From Rallus limicola (taxonomy: Eukaryota > Chordata > Aves > Gruiformes > Rallidae), in contig JAKCOZ010000003.1 of the NCBI GenBank assembly GCA_022605955.1, positions 55,738,179 to 55,802,178 on the forward strand: 64,000 nt of DNA, read 5' to 3'. Below are positions 49,101 through 57,111 of this stretch, piece after piece. The position numbers and the translations under genes were made by a program. The number at the start of each line of letters is the position of its first letter. Positions within the stretch are counted from its first letter, which is position 1. The notes below the pieces were generated by a model, which was given only the letters and a program-made list of their open reading frames with translations, was not told where the DNA came from and did not search any database.

Positions 49101-49555
49101 TAAAATTGTTATTTACCATTTTTGCAAATACATCAGTACAGATACATTACTCAATTTTGGAAAGCTTGGATTGCATTAATGCATTTTTCTGTCATCTGGG
49201 AAAGTATTTGTGTCTTTCAAACTGCATAAGGTGATCTAAAATGGTGAGAAGTACTGTAACTATTTGTTACCTATGCTGCTTTGAGGTTTCTGTTTGTTTT
49301 CCTAGTACACCTGATTCTATTTCCTCTTCGTGCCCTTCAAGAAAATATCATAATTAACCCCTGCTTATAAAGCTCTGTTGTATTCTTGACATCTACATAA
49401 TTTTTTCTGAAAATCTGTGTGTAAATTTTACATCTTTGTGATTTTTTTTTTCCTTTTTTAGGTATTTTGATGACATCGATGATGAGATGGATCCAGAAAT
49501 TGAAGAAGCATATGAAAAATTCTGTCTAGAATCAGAACACAAGAGGAAACAGTGA
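28406..49555 (+). CDS. PAIP1: PAIP1, poly(A)-binding protein-interacting protein 1 (complete, 11 coding exons)
   Basis: Cytoplasmic translation co-activator that binds PABP and eIF4A/eIF3 and stabilises the closed-loop mRNP. Coding exons: 28406-28646, 29793-29965, 33854-34042, 37191-37303, 41446-41557, 42811-42936, 45101-45207, 46540-46657, 46773-46827, 47313-47406, 49462-49555. The total is 1422 nt, giving 473 residues plus TGA; human PAIP1 is 479. The order is a Gly/Arg/Pro-rich N-terminus (1-80), PAM2 motif (about 115-129), MIF4G-type HEAT domain (about 150-375) and acidic C-terminal PABP-binding tail (about 443-473). All introns are GT-AG and all phases agree. The ATG at 28406 is chosen because the N-terminal [15 protein letters not shown] matches the family; an in-frame GTG at 28400 is not used. 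CR1 and LTR insertions are confined to introns. Confidence 0.97.
29793..29965 (+). CDS. PAIP1: PAIP1 coding exon 2: PAM2 motif
   Basis: Residues 81-138. It carries [14 protein letters not shown] (about 116-129), the PAM2 peptide that docks on the MLLE domain of PABPC1; the key Leu, Ala, Phe and Pro positions are intact. Acceptor CTTTTCAG|AACAC, donor TTTGCA|GTGAGT. Confidence 0.95.
31695..31830 (-). mobile_element. CR1 3'-end fragment
   Basis: Plus strand shows GGATTGGAAGGGATCTTTGG then ATCATCTAGTCCAACCCCCC, the reverse of the CR1 3' end, in PAIP1 intron 2. It fades out after about 130 bp. Confidence 0.88.
32663..32797. mobile_element. Two CR1 3' ends in inverted arrangement
   Basis: The left half reads AGAATCACAGAAT...AGGTTGGAAAGGAC (minus-strand CR1 tail) and the right half reads GGTTCCTTCCAACC...GATTCTGTG (plus-strand CR1 tail), about 60 bp each, so the two tails face outward as an imperfect palindrome. 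PAIP1 intron 2. Confidence 0.8.
33854..34042 (+). CDS. PAIP1: PAIP1 coding exon 3: start of MIF4G domain
   Basis: Residues 139-201, [20 protein letters not shown] then [20 protein letters not shown] to [10 protein letters not shown]. These are the first helices of the eIF4G-like HEAT domain that contacts eIF4A. Acceptor CCATAG|GATTC, donor CAGCAG|GTACTC; phase 0 at both ends. Confidence 0.97.
34043..37190. other. PAIP1 intron 3
   Basis: 3.1 kb intron without recognised repeats. It contains one exon-like segment near 36365-36469 with a strong upstream pyrimidine tract, treated as a finding rather than a gene call. Confidence 0.7.
37191..37303 (+). CDS. PAIP1: PAIP1 coding exon 4: MIF4G
   Basis: Residues 202-238, [20 protein letters not shown] then [17 protein letters not shown]. 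Only 113 nt. Acceptor TTGGAAG|GCCAC has a weak pyrimidine tract at its very end, and donor CAAAG|GTCGGT is also a weak match, so skipping is conceivable. Confidence 0.96.
37535..39984 (-). mobile_element. Long CR1 LINE copy (about 2.06 kb without the LTR) in PAIP1 intron 4
   Basis: Minus-strand CR1. Going from 39.98 kb down: endonuclease C-terminal part (39612-39902 encodes [15 protein letters not shown]...LGHSVHKM), linker, reverse transcriptase (38631-39020 encodes [20 protein letters not shown] and [13 protein letters not shown]; 38247-38477 encodes [13 protein letters not shown] and FADETK, where an FADD-type active site is expected), then the 3' end at 37535-37734. Frames are broken between pieces, so the copy is dead. 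A 388 bp solo LTR splits it at 37735-38122. Confidence 0.92.
37735..38122 (-). mobile_element. Solo LTR of an endogenous retrovirus inserted in CR1
   Basis: 388 bp bounded by TGTCGTGACGG and CCATTCCTCCACA (TG...CA ends), inserted exactly into CR1 3' sequence. Flanks CTCCTG (37729-37734) and CTCCTA (38123-38128) form a 6 bp target duplication with one mismatch. On the minus strand TATAAAA (37811-37817) is followed by AATAAA (37789-37794), the normal LTR promoter/poly(A) order. The short spacing and 6 bp duplication fit an alpha/betaretrovirus (ERVK-like) LTR. No internal viral genes remain. Confidence 0.85.
39985..40505 (-). mobile_element. CR1 3' fragment, second of the stack
   Basis: About 520 bp, minus strand, starting on the plus strand with ATCACAGAATCACAGAATCT (3' terminal repeats) and running up to TACTCCAGGTGGGG. 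An open frame of 115 codons (40063-40410) encodes the CR1 ORF2 C-terminus ([40 protein letters not shown]). It is the best preserved CR1 in the window, hence probably the youngest. Confidence 0.93.
40545..40990 (-). mobile_element. CR1 fragment, third of the stack
   Basis: Minus-strand CR1 from GCTTCTCCAGGCTGAACAAG to CAGCTTGGTGTCAT, covering the C-terminal part of ORF2 (RT thumb region). It lacks the 3' end and is separated from the second copy by about 40 bp of other sequence. Confidence 0.9.
41446..41557 (+). CDS. PAIP1: PAIP1 coding exon 5: MIF4G
   Basis: Residues 239-276, [20 protein letters not shown] then [17 protein letters not shown]. Acceptor TTTACAG|GTGTC, donor GGAG|GTAAGA. It lies about 460 bp after the end of the intronic CR1 stack. 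Confidence 0.97.
42811..42936 (+). CDS. PAIP1: PAIP1 coding exon 6: MIF4G
   Basis: Residues 277-318, [20 protein letters not shown] then [20 protein letters not shown]. Acceptor TCTGTAG|ATTAA, donor TGAAG|GTGAGA; 42 codons, phase 0 at both ends. Confidence 0.97.
42937..45100. other. PAIP1 intron 6
   Basis: 2.2 kb intron with the CA microsatellite at its start. A 97-codon open frame at 44554-44847 has no homology that I recognise and no convincing splice context. Confidence 0.7.
43071..43112 (+). repeat. (CA)21 microsatellite
   Basis: Forty-two bases of perfect CA dinucleotide repeat in PAIP1 intron 6; long enough to be polymorphic. Confidence 0.98.
45101..45207 (+). CDS. PAIP1: PAIP1 coding exon 7: MIF4G
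   Basis: Residues 319-353, [20 protein letters not shown] then [15 protein letters not shown]. Acceptor TTTTTAG|TTGAC; donor GCAG|GTGGGA is weaker than its neighbours. Open reading runs on into the intron but is not coding there. Confidence 0.96.
46540..46657 (+). CDS. PAIP1: PAIP1 coding exon 8: end of MIF4G
   Basis: Residues 354-393, [20 protein letters not shown] then the linker [20 protein letters not shown]. Acceptor TTTCAG|AGATG, donor CATG|GTAAGA. Confidence 0.96.
46773..46827 (+). CDS. PAIP1: PAIP1 coding exon 9 (55 nt)
   Basis: Residues 394-411, [19 protein letters not shown] very short exon separated from exon 8 by a 115 bp intron. Acceptor TTCTTAG|AATGA, donor CCAG|GTACGT. Confidence 0.95.
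47313..47406 (+). CDS. PAIP1: PAIP1 coding exon 10
   Basis: Residues 412-442, [20 protein letters not shown] then [11 protein letters not shown]. Acceptor TGCTAG|ATTAC, donor GATCA|GTATGC; ends in phase 2. Confidence 0.95.
47407..49461. other. PAIP1 intron 10
   Basis: 2.05 kb AT-rich intron. A short G run occurs at about 48660-48669. Nothing else is recognised. Confidence 0.7.
49462..49555 (+). CDS. PAIP1: PAIP1 coding exon 11: acidic PABP-binding tail and stop
   Basis: Residues 443-473, [20 protein letters not shown] then [10 protein letters not shown] and TGA at 49553-49555. The acidic stretch is the second PABP contact (PAM1), and the basic end is conserved. Acceptor TTTTTTAG|GTATT. Confidence 0.97.
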
Positions 49556-49822
49556 GATGTTACACACGAATCTTAGTTCGTTAAGTCACTTTAGATATGG
49601 TGATAGAGTACAAGGGGATATAAAATGTTTGTACCAAAATAAGAAACTTGAGTTTTTCCAAGTACTAAAGTTACAGTTTCCATATTGTTTTAACAGATTC
49701 TGCCAAAAATTGTAAACTTATGCCCTGTAACTTAAAATGTTGTGTATATATCATAGTTTATTTTATGTACAGGTCTATGAACAATGTTTTGGCTGCAATA
49801 AAAATTAATTAAAAATCATCAA
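49556..49822 (+). terminator. PAIP1: PAIP1 3' UTR with proximal poly(A) signal
   Basis: AATAAA at 49797-49802, about 240 bp past the stop, is the first canonical polyadenylation hexamer. Further AATAAA hexamers at 50795-50800 and near 50975 could serve a longer 3' UTR. Cleavage sites are inferred, not seen. Confidence 0.75.
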
Positions 49823-52800
49823 AACTGAAATCAAAATTTAATGGTGAGCTGTCCCATGAAATTTATGTTGAAGGAGAAAGGGGAAAAATAACTTGATCTG
49901 ATTTAATTGCTTGCTTGCTTGCTTGCTTGTTTTAGTACATATGGGGATTTACTCAAGCTTTTTACCATATGCAAGATATTTGGTGTTTAGTTTTTTCTTT
50001 TTTTTTATGCTAAGGAGACTGTGATCCCAATAGAGATTACTTTTCTCCCTCCCTATAGATAGCAATCATGAGAAGTGGTTTGTGAAGGGTTTTGTTTTGT
50101 GTGGGGGCTTCTTTTTTCATGTGGTGGAGATACAGGTGATTTTTTTTTTTTTTAATGGAATTAACATGTTATATGTTAGTATGTGAAAAAGCAAGCAGTA
50201 TTTTGGAAGTCAGGTGTTTTAAAGGTCTTTGGTTCAGATAAGCTTACTTTCAACAAGCAAAGACCATTCTTGTTGTGTTCTTCAAGGCTATATGAATTAC
50301 AGTTATGTTCTACCCCATGCTTCTCAAGAGTATGTGCAGTGCTTTATTTTTTTTTTAAATATATCTAACATGTCTAACCTTCTGGCAATCCTTGTTACTT
50401 TCTGCATTCTTCTAATTTCATGTAGTTTAATTTTGTAGTTGGAGTAAACTCATGTATTTCATAAATATTAACATTCTGAATCCAACTGCTCTCTCTTGAC
50501 TCCATATAATCACATTAGTTTTCCTAGGATACTCCATCGTTGTTGCCAAATTCAGTTGTACTGTCTGCTGTTACTGGTTAGACCGAGTAGGAACCCCTTA
50601 CCAAAATCAAATGGAAATACTTCCCAAAAGTTAGCTACTGTAAAGAACACGTGTTGTAAATACGCATGTAAATAATTCTGTTAATATTTCACTGTTATTT
50701 GTTTGGTTGAATAACTCATGCATCTGCTAATAGTGAGCACTGACTGTTTTCTGGGTGTTTATTTAACATACTTACTTAGGTTGGCATTTTGGAAAATAAA
50801 GTTTAACTAGTTTTGTTTCCTTTGGTGAAATTTTACCACCTTGTCCTTTTGCTTTAATTAAAAACAAATTTTTGGTGCCTCTTCTCTCTCCCCTTCACCT
50901 AACTCTCCTTTTTTTTTTTTCCTTTGAAGTACACAGTTGCAGAGAGCATTACCTAGTAATACACACTGGAAAAATAAAGTTTATCAAAGTGCAATATGGT
51001 TGTAAGGACTGTATTAGCATTTCAAAATCTCTAGACTAAAATTCAGAAACTAGAAAACAGAAAATTAAATTAGAATATTTTCACTCATGCATTCTCTTAT
51101 GTGGAGCATATTGTTCATACAAAAACTTTTAATCCAAATACATGTCAGCTTTCCTGCTGACTTTACAAGCAAATGTCCTGTTTACTCAAACCTTGAAATC
51201 CCAAGGAGCAAGCATTATAGAAATAATGCCTTCAGGGGACTTGTGTTACATGTTTTAGGTTTGCATTTTTTGTAGCATGTCTCTCTCTCTGTAAAGTAGC
51301 TTTCAGGCTCCAGATGTATGCAGTCAGCCTGTGGAGACAGTATGTCTTACATGTTGGTAAGAAATATTCCAAGTCACCCAGCATAGAACGTTGGGAACTG
51401 GGAATTCTGTGCATGAAGCTATTCAGATCAGGGTTTGTTCTCCACCAGAAATAACGAAAAATCATAAAGTGGGACTTCTGTTTGGGTGGTGAAGCTCATG
51501 GTCTCTGTACAGTTGTTAAGTTTTGTAAGAGCCTTAAGCCTGTACTGCAGTAAGGAAAAATTGGTTTTAACTTTGCCCTGCTGAGTAAGGATGAGAGGAT
51601 AATACTTGCTTTAGACACTTCATTATCTTTCCTACTCATCTTAAACCACACAGGAGTCTTTAATGTTAGTGAATGTGGAATGAGATGTGAGAGCAAATGA
51701 GAGCAGCAGGTTTGGCACTGTCATAATCACTATTTGCTATTACCTCCCCCTTTTACCTGCCAATAGTTCCATGTATGGTAAAGATAAGTCTTCAGAGGCT
51801 TAAAGTTAATTTCACCTGATTTTTAGCATTAGCAAATTTCATGTGCAGTGGGTAAAAATGTTTCTCTTTTACAAGTTTCTGATAAGGCAGATAAACAGCC
51901 CTTTAAAAAGGTTTATTTTCTTTGTGGTGTAATGGTACATGGGAGAAGGCACAGAAGCATGGAATGAAAACTGGGAGTGCAAGATCACATACTGCTGTGA
52001 GGGTTGAGTCCCCAGTCATGTACTGTGAGCTCCAGGAGTCACCCCCCAGAGACAAAAAAGGGAAGCCTGCGGGGTGGAGGGCAGAAGTTATTCTTCTCAA
52101 TTTTCCTGAAAGAGGTATGGTGGTGTGTCAACCATGCCTAGAGCTGGGGCCAATAAATACAGGCAGGTATGAGCTGGTAGGGGAACTTGCTCTACACCAG
52201 GTACACCTGTCAGCAGGCTTGGTGCTGCTGGATCCAGGACAGGTGGTCAGTCTGTCTACCTCTGTCTCCTTTTCTCTTATTCTCCCTCTCTCCGTCTCTG
52301 TCTCCATTTCCTTGAAGCTGCTAAGCCCACCTAAAGAGACACTCAGATCTAATTGTGAGGGTGCCAGGTTAACAGTACCTTTGTGCTCCTATTGAAGTCG
52401 ATGCTTGTGTTGGGACCTTGAGCACCGTCCCTCCAAGGGGATCTGTGAATCTGAGTCACTCCCACCTCCCACAGGCCAGATGTGAATGGAAGAAACGAAC
52501 CTAAATCCTTCAACACTGCTTCTTTAAAGAAACAGGCTTCACTTTTGAATTTGTGCTTCATGCACCAGAAAAGGTATGCACGTTATTTGCCACTCTTGCC
52601 AAATTGATTGTGACTTAACAAAAAGGTTTAGTATTTGAAAATAACACTTTGCTTAAAGTAACTTCAAACTGGGTTGCAAGAAGTGCTGGTTTTCATGTGC
52701 TGCTTTGCATGTGCTTTGCATTTGAATGAGAGTTACAAATTCAGAAATGAAGCCAAGTTTTTCTCAGAAGTTTCCTTTCAGATCTGCTAAGAACTTGCTA

Positions 52801-53584
52801 CTGGCTGCCTTCTTTGGTTTGGTTTGTTTTTTTCTGTAGTTGTAGCACTACAGAAAGAAGCAAGACCAGTTTGGCTATGTCAGGTACCACAAATTATGTG
52901 TAGCTAGGATTACTAATTTTTTTTAGAGTAATTGTTTCAGCATTGACTATTAGTGACACTTGGTCTAGTTTCTAAGTAACCTCTATTTCTCTCTCTGACA
53001 GTACTTCCTTACCAGATTCTGCCTTCTCTTCTACTGCACAGGACTCTATCCATTAATGACAGCTCAAGTTTGCAACTTCCCTCTGAATTACAGTTTTAAT
53101 TACCCAGTTCATGCCTGTGGATCCCAGCAGCTGATGCAGGCAAAGAAAATGGCATTCTTTCCAAAAGTCTGGAAGACACTGCCCTGCTTATGACTTACTG
53201 ATTTGCCACCTCTGCTTCAGTGTATGTAACCTAGATAGACAGTTCCTTCTGTGAGAGTTCCAACCTTACCAGTGAAGCTACTGGCAAAATGCAACATGTT
53301 TCATAAATATTAAAAATAAAAGATTCCTTATCCAAATACATACTTTGAAACTCATTTCAGGCAAATGCTATACAGTATAGTACCATTGAAAAGTATATTG
53401 CATATTGAACCAGATTTAGTTTGATGCATGGCTGCATCTGCAGCCACTTTAATGGGGCACTTGAATCTATGCCCTCCAGTTGTAGGGAATGGAAAGTTGT
53501 ACCAAATGCAGGCTTGCATGCTGATCTGAGAACCCCGTGCCTCCACAGGTAGGGAACGGTTGTTACCGCTACATGAGGCCCTAT
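49823..53584. other. PAIP1-C5orf34 intergenic, left part
   Basis: The first 1.2 kb may be an extended PAIP1 3' UTR (further AATAAA hexamers near 50795 and 50975). At 51922-52395 a 157-codon open frame ends in a low-complexity Ser/Leu/Val stretch from a CT-rich tract; it has no recognised homology. The rest shows nothing identifiable. Confidence 0.6.
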
Positions 53585-53986
53585 TGTTAGAAATGCCAGT
53601 GGTTCTAAGAAGGGACTCGAGGAAGACACGTTAGTGAAGCAGTAATGTATTATACGTTCCTGCAAGAGTGGGTGACCTAACAAAATAGGCATGCTTTTGG
53701 TCAAAGTTTGTAGCATTTTTATACCATATTCCCATTCAAAATCCATGTGTGTTGTTCCCCCCCCCACCACCACCGTTTAACTATGGATGAGCTATTTCAA
53801 AGGTTTAGTCACCCAAGGCACCTTATTCACTATAGTACTGTAACACACATTGCATGTCTGGCAGATTCCTGTTTCCTGTTGGTGAAGAAAATCAATATGT
53901 ATAAGTTTATATAACACCTTTTTTGTCTGGCACAATTGCTTACTGGGAAGTACTTGCCTTTATCTTAACTTACCTGGCAACTGACA
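53585..53986 (-). mobile_element. Probable degraded LTR (minus strand)
   Basis: About 400 bp with TGTTAGAAATGCC at the left and GGCAACTGACA at the right (TG...CA ends). On the minus strand a TATAAAA box (53717-53723) lies in the middle with a downstream weak poly(A)-like AATACA. No target duplication is visible, so the ends are tentative. The minus-strand open frame at 53357-53773 overlaps it and has no recognised homology. Confidence 0.5.
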
Positions 53987-55428
53987 TGGGCCTAGGGTTG
54001 AAGGAAGCCAAAACTCATACAGGTTTCAGATTGCGCCTGTTAATTTTGTAGTCTTTTCCTCGGGCAGCTTTAGCTTTCCCAGTGTACTGTTTGCCTTTTT
54101 GTTTAGCAGAAACCACGTCTGAAAACGGCAGGCACAACAAAAGGCAGGGGGTGTGGGGGGGAATCATCCTCCCGAGGGTTGCTATCTTGTATGTTTAAGA
54201 CTTTAGGGGCGCCTTCAGTGACTGTCCTCACAGTATCTCAGAGCCACCCCATCAGGGGGAGGGGTCCTTGCCAGAAAAGGCTTGATTACTTTAAAGGGTC
54301 CCTTTAGATTTTTTAGATGGTATCGAGACCCCACACCGTTTTGCCTGTTTGCGTTGATGTCGTAATTTGTGCCCCAGTATCAATCAGCCTGCTTGTTGAG
54401 CTGCATTTCCTTATGTTCCAACCCATGACCTCAGTCACATTTTAACTCCTTCCAGGATCATCTCTATCTTTTAGTAGAGCTATGTATTTCAGTTGAACCC
54501 TTACTTGAGAGAGAGATGTTGCCATAATTCTTTTAACACAACCAACAGCAAAACTATATTAACAGTATTCCCTCTTAATTTATGTGCTATCCTAAGTTCC
54601 CTACAAAGGATTTCTGATGAGGCAGCCTTAATTCCCAAGTCAGGAAAAGAATATACAATACAAAATTTCAATTTGCAAAAGCAACAATTTAGCATTTTCC
54701 ACACTGATCTAGCATGGCCTCTATAGCAAAGGATCTTGACTTACATCTGCCTAGTGCTTTAAACAGGAATTGATAATAAATTGCCATTTAACTGTTAACT
54801 ATAAATCCACTTAAATCAGCTTTGCTTAAACTGTAAATACCGGGGGGAAGGGCAAAATAGCAGTGTTTGTGTCTTCCAAAAAGGCAGTTAGGCGTGATTT
54901 TTAAATTGGCCTTTGGGAAATGAATCTTCTAGTTTATTTAGCCAGAGCTTCTGCAAGCCAGTTCTAAGTACACAAACAGCTGCTAGGTGTCTCTGCCCAA
55001 GGAGCACACGAATGCTAGGCTGTAGCCACAAGACAATTATTGATGTGTAGCCAGTCTTTGGGCTACATCTTGCGTCAGCAATCACCTGTCTCGTTTCTGT
55101 CCCCTCGTTTTCCAGAGAGGATGTGGGGAGGGAAGGAATGAAGCCCCCCTGCACAGCCTCTGCCGTGCTGCCTGGGGAGGCTGGCAGAGTGTGCTGACTG
55201 TACTGCCGCACTTTGGGCAACTGAGCTCTGTGCCAGGGCACCTACGGAAGGAGGTCTATCTCAAAGAAACAGTTACAGGTAAATACTTTTTTAAATACTC
55301 TATGTGATATATGTTCATCTGATTCGTGTTAATATGGAATAATGTTGGGGGTGTGTAATGACATACCCATGTACGGCCAGGGGCCTGGGAGGGACAGTTT
55401 AAGATATTTGCATGTACTGAACGAGGTG
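53987..55428. other. Intergenic, between two LTR-like pieces
   Basis: It has unusually few stops locally and a mixed GC content compared with the AT-rich flanks, for example around 54000-54400 and 54950-55260. It could be remnant ERV internal sequence, but no retroviral protein motif was confidently recognised. Confidence 0.4.
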
Positions 55429-56080
55429 TGTTGAAGTAGCAACCAACTATATAAAAGACCGCAAAGTTGGAGACGTACGGAAATGGACCCTATAACTGGA
55501 AAGTTATAAAGTAGGTATGTTTATTGCACACAGATGCACCGAGGATCTCTCCTCCACAACCGTGCATCCCGAGGCAGCAGACCGACCTTACATTTATACA
55601 ATAAAAAAAATGAATATTCTGTCAATGCCTATACACAGTAAGTACCTGAACCCACCTACGCTCGCTTCTCATGCTAATTAGCTTATCAGTCCTTGGCGCT
55701 TGTGCATTTCCTTGTAAGGGTCATGGGCAGGGGTCTCTGGGAGGAAGGCTGTATGTCTTCCTCGTGATGTACTTTCACCTCTCGCCTGGAATGCAAGGAT
55801 CTTGCAAGCTTGCAGTGTCTCTATCAGTCTGTTCTAATTGATGTCCTTGTGAGGGGCCCATGGATGTATTTCAGCCATCTGTTTTTCTTTGTCGAAGAGA
55901 TACGCGATGCGCCTCGGCTCTGCTCGCCGGAGGGAGCAGCTGTGGGGTGATACCATGCTGTCCTCGAATTTTTGCCTTTTACCTTTTCGAGTTAGCATGA
56001 AGTTATAACAAGTAAGCCCTCTGCTATGAGAGAAAAAATAGATTTTCCCCCCTCCACAGACCATTCCACATGACCATCTA
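55429..56080 (-). mobile_element. Probable LTR (minus strand) upstream of C5orf34
   Basis: On the minus strand TATAAA (55593-55598) is followed about 70 bp later by AATAAA (55520-55525), then by a roughly 95 bp U5-like stretch that ends TACTTCAACA. This is classic LTR architecture. The right boundary near 56.08 kb is a guess, and no target duplication was found. It probably belongs to an avian ERV family. Confidence 0.5.
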
Positions 56081-56146
56081 GCTAAATTTCAAGTTCTATG
56101 CTATACCTGCTCCTATGCCTGCACATCATTGGCACATTAAGGGCAT

Positions 56147-56575
56147 TGTGATACCTCCGTAGAAACAACTTGTCCCTGAGAAGGAGGCGAGAAAGAGAAA
56201 GAGGGAAAGAAGAATAAAGAAGGGCCTCAAGTCTGCAGAACCAGCCTGACTTCGTTTGCAAGACAAAAGCTAGAGCTCACCTAAAGGATGTCTTGCGCGG
56301 GGCGGGGTGGGGGGGGGGGGGGGGGGGGGAAGGTGGGTCGCCTAGCTTGCACTCAAGCATGTCAGTTTAAGCTGGCGGGCGGTGCTATCCCTGTAAAAAT
56401 ACATAAACCAGACTGGAACTGTACAGTGTGCGTTTTGGTAGAGCAAAGCCTCCCTGCACACCCGGTACTGCCTTTGCACACCAGAGCCGTTTGCTTGCTT
56501 TTATTCGTTTAATAAATTGTTCGATTTGGTTATAATCCTGTTAGGGATCAAGTCATTTATCACACTCTAGGACTT
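56147..56575 (+). mobile_element. Possible LTR or LTR remnant (plus strand)
   Basis: Plus-strand AATAAA at 56511-56516 with an upstream TA-rich box near 56390-56405 and a U5-like tail. It contains a 21 bp G run. It is less certain than the neighbouring LTR, and it ends only about 340 bp from the C5orf34 start codon, so it may instead be ordinary promoter-flanking sequence. Confidence 0.35.
56309..56329 (+). repeat. Poly(G) run of 21
   Basis: Twenty-one consecutive G directly after GCGCGGGGCGGGGT. It may form a G-quadruplex. The length is likely to be imprecise because such runs are hard to sequence. Confidence 0.9.
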
Positions 56576-56916
56576 TGTACTGCCAACTTTGGTTTCCACA
56601 GCAGAAAGACATTGCTATTTCCAGCAGATTAAAAAACCAATCCAAAACAAAGCAAGACACACGTATAGGCAGGCGTGAGTATGCCACCTGACGGTTTTGA
56701 CCTGTTCTGTGCTCACAGGAAGATCGGGTCAATCCTCCAACCAGACTGTGCTGCTGGGAAAGGGGAGAGGGGGAAGGGAGAGGAAGGCAGTGAGAGAGGG
56801 AGGGGAAGGAGCGAGCAACGCGGGCCGCCCCGCCCCGGGCTTCCCGCCTCGCCGAGGCGCGGGCCGCGGGTTCCTCACGGCGCTGCCCCGCTGTGTCGCC
56901 ACGGCCTTCCGGGGGG

Positions 56917-57111
56917 ATGGAGGCGGAAAGCCTGATGGTTCTGTATGGGGACGACTCGGTGGAGGTGCACTACGTCGGCGGGTCCCGCTTGCTGCTGTCT
57001 CCCTGCGGCTGCGAGTATCTGTACGAAGCGGCGCTGCCCGCCGCTGCCCACCCCCTCCAGCAGGCCGGGACCACCCGCCAGCGGGTGGCCTTCGTCGTCA
57101 GTGCCTACAGG
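56917..57111 (+). CDS. C5orf34: C5orf34 coding exon 1
   Basis: Residues 1-65, MEAESLMVLYGDDSVEVHYV then GGSRLLLSPCGCEYLYE to FVVSAYR. The human counterpart has the same DDSVQVQYV...LSPCGSEFL pattern. The ATG at 56917 has G at -3 and G at +4. Donor ACAGG|GTACGT inside the CpG island. Confidence 0.95.

Noticed and set aside
51924..52015. tRNA-like A box (TGGTGTAATGGT) and B box (GGTTGAGTCCCC)
   Set aside because: The spacing is about 75-80 bp without a foldable cloverleaf or acceptor stem; at best a chance pair of pol III boxes.
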